Assembly (NCBI GenBank): GCA_963722665.1
Contig: CAVRNW010000025.1
Location: forward strand, 47,003 to 111,002
Reading direction: 5' to 3'
DNA: 64,000 bases
Source: Site-B1 sp963722665
Lineage (GTDB): Bacteria > Bacteroidota > Bacteroidia > Flavobacteriales > Flavobacteriaceae
A program made the translations under genes and the position numbers. Positions 11,127 through 18,734 of the stretch are shown here, in pieces. Under the pieces are notes generated by a model. The model was not told where the DNA came from. It did not search any database and saw only the letters and a list, made by a program, of their open reading frames with translations. Position 1 is the stretch's first letter; every line of letters starts with the position of its first letter.

Positions 11127-11169
11127 TTCTCTCCCTTCGGGAGAGATGTCAGGAACTGACAGAGTGGGA
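11127..11169 (+). repeat. palindromic repeat-like insert inside the macroglobulin gene (1)
   Basis: CTCTCCCTTCGGGAGAG at 11129-11145 is a perfect 7-bp stem-loop with a TCG loop, followed by a GTCAGGAACTGACAGAG word that contains a second small inverted repeat (GTCAG/CTGAC). It is read in frame as SNSLPSGEMSGTDRVG, a stretch that does not look like the surrounding MG domain. The words resemble intergenic repeats of Flavobacteriaceae, by memory only. Confidence 0.55.
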
Positions 11170-11397
11170 TTTAATGTTGACGCCAAAGGAAATACTCAAG
11201 TTTCATGGAATTTATCCATTCCAGATGATGTGCAAGCAGTGCAATATAAAATCATTGCAAAAGCAGGCGATTTTAGTGATGGTGAACAAAATGTCTTACC
11301 TGTTTTAACCAACAGAATGCTGGTGACCGAAACCTTGCCAATGTGGATTCGAAGCAATGAAACTAAAACATTCACTTTAGATAAGTTAAAAAATGTG

Positions 11398-11421
11398 TCT
11401 TCGACTACGCTCAAACATCAC
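11398..11421 (+). repeat. repeat-like insert inside the macroglobulin gene (2)
   Basis: The word CTTCGACTACGCTCAAACAT interrupts the coding sequence and is read as SSTTLKHH. It resembles the common flavobacterial intergenic word CTTCGACT(A/T)CGCTCAG. The GC content and the codons differ from the flanks. Confidence 0.45.
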
Positions 11422-12352
11422 AACCTTACTTTAGAAATGACAAGCAATCCTGCCTGGTATGCTGTTCAGGCATTGCCTTATTTAATGGAATTCCCGCACG
11501 AATGCAATGAGCAGATCTTTTCAAGATATTATGCTAATGCCTTGGCAAGTCATATTGCGAATTCCAATCCGAGAATTCAGGAAGTGTTCAATCAGTGGAA
11601 AAATACAGATGCCTTGTTGAGTAACTTGGAAAAGAATCAGGAATTGAAATCCATTTTAATTCAGGAAACACCTTGGTTGCGTGATGCACAAAGTGAAACA
11701 GAACAAAAGAAACGCATTGCTTTGTTGTTCGACCTCAACAAAATGAATAATGAGTTGCAATCGGCAATTCGTAAATTAAGACAAGGACAGATGCCAAATG
11801 GAGCCTGGTCCTGGTTTAATGGTGGACGAGCAAACCGATACATCACACAACATATTATAACCGGATTTGGCCATTTAAAACATCTTGAGGTTGATTTTTC
11901 AGATGAATCACAAATGGTTCAAAGAGCAATCAATTATTTAGATGCTGAATTTGTTCAGGAATACAAAGACATAAGAAAATACAATAAAGATGTCGATTTA
12001 AGCAAAGATCATTTAAGCTACACGCAATTGCATTATTTGTACATGCGAAGCTTTTATCCGGAAATTAAAAAATCGAAAGAAGTTGAAGAAATCAACAGCT
12101 TATTATCATACTCAAATCAAAAAATATTGGTTGAGCCGCAGCTTATATGCCAAAGGATTGATGGCTTTAGTGGTTGACAGAATGGATGACAAATCAACTT
12201 CAGCAAAAATTTTGAAATCTTTAAAAGAAAACAGCATCACTTCCGAAGAATTAGGAATGTACTGGAAAGCAAATACCAATTCATGGTATTGGTATCAGGC
12301 GCCTATTGAAACTCAAGCTCTTATGATTGAAGTATTTTCAGAAGTAGGCAAT

Positions 12353-12394
12353 GTCATTTCGACAGAGCTCGAAAGTGCGACGAGAAATCTCAAC
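12353..12394 (+). repeat. repeat-like insert inside the macroglobulin gene (3)
   Basis: GTCATTTCGACAGAGCTCGA followed by AAGTGCGACGAGAAATCTCA forms an imperfect inverted repeat (ATTTCGAC against GACGAGAAAT). It is translated as VISTELESATRNLN. The same pair of words, GTCATTTCGAC and GACGAGAAATCTC, is familiar from intergenic repeats in Bacteroidota. It keeps the reading frame. Confidence 0.5.
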
Positions 12395-13198
12395 GATATT
12401 GATAACCTAAAAATATGGCTATTAAAGAACAAGCAAACAAACCGCTGGAAAACCACCAAAGCCACAACAGAAGCTGTGTATGCATTATTACTTCAAGGAA
12501 GTGATTGGTTAAGTGTAACTGACATGGTTGATGTAGTAATAGGTAATGAACCTATTTCGCCTTTAAAACTTGAAAATGTAAAAGTTGAAGCCGGAACAGG
12601 TTATTACAAAACCTCCTGGAAAACTGATGAAATTAAACCTGAAATGGCTGATGTGAAAATCACTAAAAAAGGAAAAGGCATTGCCTGGGGAAGTTTATAC
12701 TGGCAATATTTTGAGGATCTGGATAAAATAACTTCTGCTGAAACACCTCTTAAATTGAAGAAAAAACTCTTCCTTAAAACAAACACCGATTTAGGTGAAG
12801 AATTATCTGAAGTTACTGATTCCACCAAATTAAATGTTGGTGATCTGGTAAGAGTGCGAATTGAATTAAGAAGTGACCGAGCCTATGGAATTTGTGCATA
12901 TGAAAGATATGAGAGCGTCAGGATTGGAACCAATTAATGTTTTATCCCAATACAAATGGCAGGATGGTTTGGGTTATTATGAAAGCACCAAAGATGCTTC
13001 TACCAACTTCTTTTTTGACTATTTACCAAAAGGAGTTCATGTATTTGAATACGACTTACGAGTAAACAATGCTGGAAACATGAGCAACGGAATTACAACC
13101 ATACAAAGCATGTATGCGCCGGAATTTAGCAGTCAAAGCGAAGGTGTTAGAATTACGGTAAACTAATATAAATAGGCTTCGCATTAAAGTCTTTATTT

Positions 13199-13924
13199 TT
13201 ATTTACTAGGTGGTGTGGTAGGCCGTACCTCAATTTTACTAGGCAAAGTTCTTGGATTCATTTTTAATAGATCAACTACCAATTCACCGATATCTTCTAT
13301 CTGAATTTTCCAGGCATCTTTATCACCCGGCTCGTTTGCATTAAAGTATGTAGATACCGACCCAGGCATAATCGTACTTACCTTAATTCCATATTGGCGT
13401 AAATCTAACATCACAGCTTGTGTAAATCCGGTAACTCCAAATTTACTGGCATTATAAGCAGAACCTCCTGCAAAAAAATTTGTACCTGCTAAACTGGAAA
13501 TAGTTATAAAATATCCTTTAGATTTTTTTAGTTCGTCGACACTTGCTTTTATAGAATTAAAAACACCCGTTAGATTGGTATCAATAACTTCATTCCATTG
13601 ATCGGAAGTAAGATCTTCTATACTTCCAAAATGACCTAATCCTGCATTAGCAATGACAAAATCCAATTGATTGAAATTCTTTAAAACCTCTTTAACAGCT
13701 TGTTTTTGACTCTCGATGGATCGGACATCTGCTTTTATGCCGATAGCTTTGGCATTTGTGTTAGATTGGTCATTTAATTTTTTTGCAGAGGCAAGAGCAG
13801 ATGAGACATTCCTGCCGGTTATTGCCACATTAATACCTTGTTCCATTAATGATTGTGCAATACCAAATCCTATGCCTTTAGTACCACCGGTAATGAGCGC
13901 AACTTTATTGTTGAGTGTATTCAT
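13199..13924 (-). CDS. SDR family oxidoreductase
   Basis: Classical short-chain dehydrogenase/reductase, 241 aa. TGGTKGIGFGIA at residues ~13-24 is the NAD(P)-binding glycine motif. NAG (~93-95), a catalytic Ser in ISSLAG (~143) and YNASK (~157-161) supply the Asn-Ser-Tyr-Lys tetrad. The ending PSKIEVRPTTPP is typical of a Bacteroidota subgroup. The preference for TGGTKGIG and a basic residue at TGRN suggests NADP. Substrate cannot be told from sequence. It is convergent with the macroglobulin gene, with only 32 bases between them. Confidence 0.88.
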   Translation of the reverse strand: MNTLNNKVALITGGTKGIGFGIAQSLMEQGINVAITGRNVSSALASAKKLNDQSNTNAKAIGIKADVRSIESQKQAVKEVLKNFNQLDFVIANAGLGHFGSIEDLTSDQWNEVIDTNLTGVFNSIKASVDELKKSKGYFITISSLAGTNFFAGGSAYNASKFGVTGFTQAVMLDLRQYGIKVSTIMPGSVSTYFNANEPGDKDAWKIQIEDIGELVVDLLKMNPRTLPSKIEVRPTTPPSK

Positions 13925-14011
13925 CGTTCTTGTTTTTTGAGTTTACCCAAAGTTACAAAACCAGACACTTAAACCGAAGATTTATCAGATATGAAATTGA
14001 AGAAATTGCTA

Positions 14012-14533
14012 TTATCCTCTAGGTGGATAGCCGTTCAAAACTTTTTGAACTAAAGCTCTAAATCGTTCCTCTCTTCTTTCAGGAGAAGATTTTGGATTGT
14101 AATTGGTCTCTGTTATAGCTTGCCAAAACAAACCTATTTTACTTTCATCAACGAAATCTATGATAATTTCTCTGTTTATATTGCTTTGACCAATTGGAAT
14201 ACCCATGGATAGACCGCCACCAAAATTTCGTCCAGTACTTCCAATACCAACACCAACCGAACTTTGTTGAACACCCTGAAACTGCTGACTTTTGATATTG
14301 ACATAGAAATCTGGTGTTTCCGACAAACTAAATCCCCTGGTCTTCATTTCGGCATCCAAAATTGTCATCAGGCGATTAGAATCCAGTTCACTTAAACCAG
14401 TTTCTATATTGGAATAATAATTGTAGGTTCTATATTGACTAAAATCAACACTTTTCTCGTAATCATAGTTTACATAGATTGGTGCACATGAAGAAGCTAG
14501 TATTATCAGAATTAAGGCTATTTTTGATCTCAT
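14012..14533 (-). CDS. DUF4136 domain lipoprotein
   Basis: A 173-residue protein with a lipoprotein signal (hydrophobic run, then ILASSC, so Cys16 is the predicted lipidation site). The mature part has the DUF4136 pattern: VNYDYEKSVDFSQYRTYNY near the start, a central Gly-rich GVGIGSTGRNFGGG segment, and IIDFVDESKIGLFWQA towards the end. The domain occurs in envelope lipoproteins of unknown function. It probably sits in the outer membrane facing the periplasm. Its neighbours give no functional clue. Confidence 0.85.
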   Translation of the reverse strand: MRSKIALILIILASSCAPIYVNYDYEKSVDFSQYRTYNYYSNIETGLSELDSNRLMTILDAEMKTRGFSLSETPDFYVNIKSQQFQGVQQSSVGVGIGSTGRNFGGGLSMGIPIGQSNINREIIIDFVDESKIGLFWQAITETNYNPKSSPERREERFRALVQKVLNGYPPRG

Positions 14534-14578
14534 TTTCTCGTTCTCTTAGTCTTCAATCATCAAAAATTATTCCAATAA

Positions 14579-15578
14579 TTAATTATTAAGCAAATGCCAC
14601 AATTTATCTTTGAGTTCGGTTATCCCTTGTTGAGCTACTGAAGAAATAAATAAGTAATCAATTGGCAAGGTATTGTCCAATTCTATTTTGAGTTCGGCTT
14701 TCAATTCGTCATCCAACAGGTCGCTTTTGGAAATCGCAATCAAGTCTTTCTTTATCCAACATCTCCGGATTGTATCGACGTAATTCATCCAGCAGAATAT
14801 CGTATTGTTTTTTAATATCATCAGCATCAGCAGGAATTAAAAAGAATAAAACAGAATTTCGTTCAATGTGTCGTAAAAAATAATAGCCTAAACCTTTTCC
14901 TTCTGCAGCACCTTCAATAATTCCGGGAATATCTGCCATTACAAAGGATTGAAAATCACGATATTCAACAATACCTAAATTGGGCTTTAAGGTTGTAAAT
15001 TCATAATCAGCTATCTTTGGTTTAGCCGATGTCATTACAGATAGCAAGGTTGATTTTCCTGCATTTGGAAATCCAACAAGGCCAACATCGGCCAAAATTT
15101 TTAATTCTAAGGTTATATCTCTTTCTTGATATGGTATTCCTGGTTGAGCATAACGAGGCGTTTGATTTGTTGGGGTTTTAAAATGCCAGTTTCCTCTTCC
15201 ACCCATTCCTCCTTCACAAATGATCTTTTCTTCACCATTTTCGGTGATTTCAAATATTAATTCATTTGTTTCCGGATCTCTTACTACGGTTCCTAAAGGA
15301 ACGTCAATATAAATGTCTTTTCCATCAGCACCTGTGCTTCTGCTCTTACTGCCATGCTCTCCATGACCAGCCTTAAAATGTCTTTTGAATTTTAGGTGAT
15401 AAAGAGTCCAATAATTTGAATCACCTCTTATTATAATGTGACCACCACGACCACCATCGCCTCCATCCGGACCACCTTTTTCAACATATTTTTCTCTATG
15501 TAAATGCGCAGACCCTTTACCTCCATTCCCGGAAGCAACATGTACTTTTACGTAGTCAACGAAGTTCCCTTCAGTCAT
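14579..15578 (-). CDS. obgE: GTPase ObgE/CgtA (one frameshift)
   Basis: Ribosome-associated GTPase needed for 50S assembly and growth control. The glycine-rich Obg fold is at residues ~1-158 (VASGNGGKGSAHLHREK, GGDGGRGG). The G domain follows, with P-loop GFPNAGKST, switch TTLKPNLG, Walker B DIPGIIEGA and NKxD-equivalent SKSD. The SKSD and C-terminal part lie in a second frame. A one-base excess near 14742-14752 (minus-strand GAAAGACTTG) separates them, and removing it restores ERLIAISKSD and 332 aa. ObgE is essential in nearly all bacteria tested, so a sequencing error is the best explanation. It sits downstream of hpt-adk. Confidence 0.93.
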
Positions 15579-15636
15579 TTCTTGAGTTTAAAGTTTATAA
15601 GTTTAAAGTTTTAAAGTTCAAACTCTTTGGAAGATT

Positions 15637-16746
15637 CTATAAATTATCTATTACGGAGCTTAAGCGCTTGGTAATCTCTTCAATACTGCCAACACCATTT
15701 ACCCCAAAATATTTATTTTGAGAAGAATAGTAGTCCTTTAGAATAGCTGTTTTTGAGTAGTATGCTTTTATTCTGTTTCTTATAATATGTTCATCGGCAT
15801 CATCTGGTCGACCGCTTGTTTCACCTCTTTTCAGAAGACGTTTAACTAAAACTTCATCTTCCACTTCTAATGCGATCATAGCATTAATTTGAGAGTCCTT
15901 GCTTTCCATTAATTTATCTAAAGCTTCGGCCTGAGCATTTGTTCTTGGGAAACCATCAAAAATGAATCCGTTGGCACCTGAATTTTTTTCGACCTCAGCG
16001 TTCAACATATCAATCGTTACTTTGTCAGGAACCAGATCTCCCTTATCCATAAATGATTTAGCAAGCATTCCTAAGGCTGTTCTGTTCTTGATATTATATC
16101 GAAAGACATCACCTGTAGAAATATGCACCAAATTGTACTTTTCCTTTAAAAAATCTGCTTGAGTTCCTTTTCCTGCTCCCGGAGGGCCAAAGAGTACTAA
16201 GTTTGTCATAGGTTCTTCTGATTTTAGTTGATAAACTTCCGGTAGATCTCTTCCCAATCCATTGTAGTCCAAACCATATCCGACAATAAATTTATTAGGA
16301 ATTTTTATACCTATATAATGTAATTTATAGTCCTTATTATATGCTTCTGGCTTATAAAAAAGTGTTGCTACCTTTAAGGATTTGACCTTTTCATTTTCAA
16401 AGATCCGGTGCACTTCTTCCAAGGTATTTCCGGAATCAATGATATCCTCTAAAATAACAACTTCCCTTCCTGTAAGATCCTGTGTCAAGCCTATAAGTCT
16501 TTGAATGTCCTCAGTAGATTTTACACCTTCATAAGATGCCAACTTAATAAAGGTCACTTCGCAAGGTTTTGGATATTTCTTGACAAAATCGCTTACAAAC
16601 ATAAACGACCCATTTAGAATACCTACAAATACGGGAATCTCATCCCCCAGGTCCAGGGATATTTGATCTGCCATTTCCTGAACTGCCTCATCTATTTTTT
16701 CGGCAGAAATAAATGGTTTAAAATATAGATCGTGAAGCTTAATCAA
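15637..16746 (-). CDS. fused hypoxanthine phosphoribosyltransferase - adenylate kinase
   Basis: One 369-residue reading frame holds two enzymes. Residues 1-176 are hypoxanthine phosphoribosyltransferase, with the PRPP loop VVILEDIIDSGNTL and the family's usual C-terminal EVYQLK. Residues ~180-369 are adenylate kinase, with P-loop GPPGAGKGTQ, AMP-site DGFPRT and GRPDDAD in the LID region. Only SEEP joins them, and the internal ATG at the second domain could still serve as a separate start. Purine salvage (hypoxanthine or guanine to IMP or GMP) and AMP/ATP balancing would be linked. It precedes obgE on the same strand. I recall fused forms in other Flavobacteriaceae, but that is memory only. 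Confidence 0.9.
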   Translation of the reverse strand: MIKLHDLYFKPFISAEKIDEAVQEMADQISLDLGDEIPVFVGILNGSFMFVSDFVKKYPKPCEVTFIKLASYEGVKSTEDIQRLIGLTQDLTGREVVILEDIIDSGNTLEEVHRIFENEKVKSLKVATLFYKPEAYNKDYKLHYIGIKIPNKFIVGYGLDYNGLGRDLPEVYQLKSEEPMTNLVLFGPPGAGKGTQADFLKEKYNLVHISTGDVFRYNIKNRTALGMLAKSFMDKGDLVPDKVTIDMLNAEVEKNSGANGFIFDGFPRTNAQAEALDKLMESKDSQINAMIALEVEDEVLVKRLLKRGETSGRPDDADEHIIRNRIKAYYSKTAILKDYYSSQNKYFGVNGVGSIEEITKRLSSVIDNL

Positions 16747-16841
16747 TTTTAATTCTTTTTAAGAAGTGCAAAGATAATCAATTGAATATCGAATTGCGAT
16801 TTTTGATTTACCTTTTTCTAAGTTAGTTTAATTTTTAAATG

Positions 16842-16849
16842 TATTTTTG
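16842..16849 (+). promoter_or_regulatory. possible -7 element for purKE
   Basis: TATTTTTG matches the Bacteroidota -7 consensus TAnnTTTG and lies 36 bases before the purK start. No good TTG is seen at the expected -33 distance, so the promoter call is weak. Confidence 0.35.
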
Positions 16850-16884
16850 TGGGAAATGATATAGATTAAGCCAGAATTAACTTA

Positions 16885-18039
16885 ATGAACTACTTCTCAT
16901 CCAATTTCAAACTCGGCATTCTAGGTGGTGGACAATTAGGGAAAATGCTTCTCAATGAAACCAGAAAATTTGATATTTATACCTGTGTTCTAGATGCCAA
17001 TGATGATGCACCATGTAAAATTGCATGTAATGAGTTTTTTAAAGGTGATTTGTTGGATTATAATACAGTTTTCAATTTCGGCAAACAGGTTGATGTACTG
17101 ACTATTGAAATAGAAAATGTGAATGTTGATGCGTTGGAAGCGCTGGAAAAAAAAGGTGTAAAAGTATATCCTCAATCAAAAACCATAAGGACCATTCAAA
17201 ATAAGATCAAACAGAAATTGTTTTATATTGATCATAATCTGCCTACTGTGCCTTTTTCGCGATTTGCCTATAAAGAAGAGATATTGACCGCAATTAAGCA
17301 CGAAACACTTAATTTTCCATTTGTTTGGAAAAGTGCCCAGTTTGGTTATGACGGTATGGGTGTTAAGATCGTTAAGACCTATTCTGATCTGGAGAGTTTG
17401 CCTAAAGTTGAATGTGTTATTGAGGATTTTGTACCTTTTAAAAATGAACTTTCAGTAATCGTCGCTAGAAATTTAAACGGTGATAAAATAACGTATCCTG
17501 TTGTGGAAATGGAATTTCATCCGGAAGCTAATCAAGTTGAATATGTGATCTGTCCTGCGAGAATTTCAAAAGAAATTTCAAGGAAAGCAGAGTATCTAGC
17601 TTTAAAGACATCAGAGGCTTTTGGACATGTAGGCCTTTTGGCAGTTGAAATGTTTCTCACAAAAAATGATGAGATACTTATCAATGAAGTAGCACCACGT
17701 CCGCACAATTCGGGACATCATACCATTGAATCTAATTATACATCTCAATTTGAACAGCACATAAGAGCTATTTTAAATTTACCCTTTGGAAGTACAGAGA
17801 TAAAAGCAGGTGGGGTTATGGTCAATTTGGTAGGGCACGAGGACTATACAGGAAATGTTGTTTATAAAAATATTGAGAAAATTCTAGGCCTTAAAGGTGT
17901 TACTCCACATATTTATGGTAAAAAACAGACCAGACCATTCAGGAAAATGGGACATGTGACTATTGTTCATGAAGATGTTTCAGAGGCAAGAAAAATAGCA
18001 GAGGAAGTCAAAAAAACAATAAAAGTAATAAGTGAATAA
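16885..18039 (+). CDS. purK: N5-carboxyaminoimidazole ribonucleotide synthase
   Basis: PurK carboxylates AIR with ATP and bicarbonate to N5-CAIR in de novo purine synthesis. The 384-residue protein has the N-terminal dinucleotide-like motif LGILGGGQLGKM, a central ATP-grasp domain (VWKSAQFGYDGMGV, then VIEDFVPFKNELSVI) and the metal-binding NEVAPRPHNSGHHT near residues 270-285. Length is normal. The stop lies one base before the ATG of purE, the usual operon arrangement. Both enzymes are needed to make CAIR. Confidence 0.96.
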   Translation: MNYFSSNFKLGILGGGQLGKMLLNETRKFDIYTCVLDANDDAPCKIACNEFFKGDLLDYNTVFNFGKQVDVLTIEIENVNVDALEALEKKGVKVYPQSKTIRTIQNKIKQKLFYIDHNLPTVPFSRFAYKEEILTAIKHETLNFPFVWKSAQFGYDGMGVKIVKTYSDLESLPKVECVIEDFVPFKNELSVIVARNLNGDKITYPVVEMEFHPEANQVEYVICPARISKEISRKAEYLALKTSEAFGHVGLLAVEMFLTKNDEILINEVAPRPHNSGHHTIESNYTSQFEQHIRAILNLPFGSTEIKAGGVMVNLVGHEDYTGNVVYKNIEKILGLKGVTPHIYGKKQTRPFRKMGHVTIVHEDVSEARKIAEEVKKTIKVISE

Positions 18040-18040
18040 G

Positions 18041-18523
18041 ATGAGTAAAGTTGCAGTAATAATGGGTAGCAATAGTGATCTTCCGGTAATGCAGGATGCT
18101 ATTGATATTTTAAAAGAGTTTAAAATTGAAGTGGAAGTTGATATTGTATCAGCTCACAGGACGCCTGAAAAAATGTTCGACTACGGAAAGAACGCTCATA
18201 CAAGAGGTATTTCAGTTATAATTGCGGGTGCTGGCGGAGCCGCTCACTTACCGGGAATGATCGCTTCATTATCTCCATTACCTGTTATTGGAGTACCTGT
18301 TAAAAGCAGCAATTCCATTGATGGATGGGATTCTGTGTTGTCAATTTTACAAATGCCCGCAGGTGTTCCGGTAGCTACTGTTGCTTTAAATGGCTCAAAA
18401 AATGCAGGCATTTTAGCAGCTCAAATTATTGGTTCTTCAAACAAATCTGTCTTGGATAAGGTTATAGCTTTTAAAGAAGAATTAAAATTAAAGGTTGAAA
18501 AAGCGTCAAAAAATTTAAAGTAA
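18041..18523 (+). CDS. purE: N5-CAIR mutase
   Basis: PurE class I moves the carboxylate of N5-CAIR to carbon 4 to give CAIR. The start is taken as ATG 18041 (MSKVAVIMGSNSD); a GTG nine bases upstream would add three residues and overlap purK. VIMGSNSDLPVM, SAHRTPEKM and GAGGAAHLPGM are the nucleotide-binding and catalytic motifs, including the histidine of SAHRTP. The 160 aa length is normal. It shares a transcript with purK and is followed by a strong stem-loop terminator. Confidence 0.97.
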   Translation: MSKVAVIMGSNSDLPVMQDAIDILKEFKIEVEVDIVSAHRTPEKMFDYGKNAHTRGISVIIAGAGGAAHLPGMIASLSPLPVIGVPVKSSNSIDGWDSVLSILQMPAGVPVATVALNGSKNAGILAAQIIGSSNKSVLDKVIAFKEELKLKVEKASKNLK

Positions 18524-18550
18524 AAAGCCCCGATAGTGTCGAGGCTTTTA
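18522..18550 (+). terminator. intrinsic terminator after purE
   Basis: Stem AAAAGCCCCGA / TCGAGGCTTTT with one mismatch and a five-base loop TAGTG, ending in a T run. It directly follows the purE stop. A and T runs on both sides would let it work in both directions. Confidence 0.85.
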
Positions 18551-18734
18551 CTGCTATTAATCAATTAATTCTTATTATTAGAATATATTTATCTAACCTG
18601 AAAAAATTGATACTACTAAATTGTTAAATTTTAAGCAATTACACAAGTTATTAACAAATTTTTATTTTTTTAACCGATTATTAACAATTATCATCGATAA
18701 AGTGTTGATATATTTTCCGTTATAACATACTATT

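Larger units (their letters stand above)
7022..13166 (+). pseudogene. alpha-2-macroglobulin family protein, broken by at least 11 frameshifts
   Basis: Very large bacterial alpha-2-macroglobulin, a periplasmic protease trap. It starts with a Sec signal (MKKLISLLTIILLTNMTLAQ). MG-type domains follow, including the MG2-like motif FTDRSIYRPGQTVYFKG near 8800. Next comes the bait/alpha-2-macroglobulin domain (NLQETAFFFPQLQTD), then the thioester motif C-N-E-Q in FPHECNEQIFSRYYAN near 11500. Seven or more changes of frame are obvious and 11 can be placed: extra bases at about 7820, 7866, 8122-8125, 8687, 10663-10669, 10748, 11016, 12112 and 12884, and missing bases near 8404 and 8732. Correcting them gives 2046 codons. 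No nonsense codon interrupts the corrected frame. Three repeat-like inserts are in frame (11127, 11398, 12353). Decay or consensus error cannot be separated here. Confidence 0.88.
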
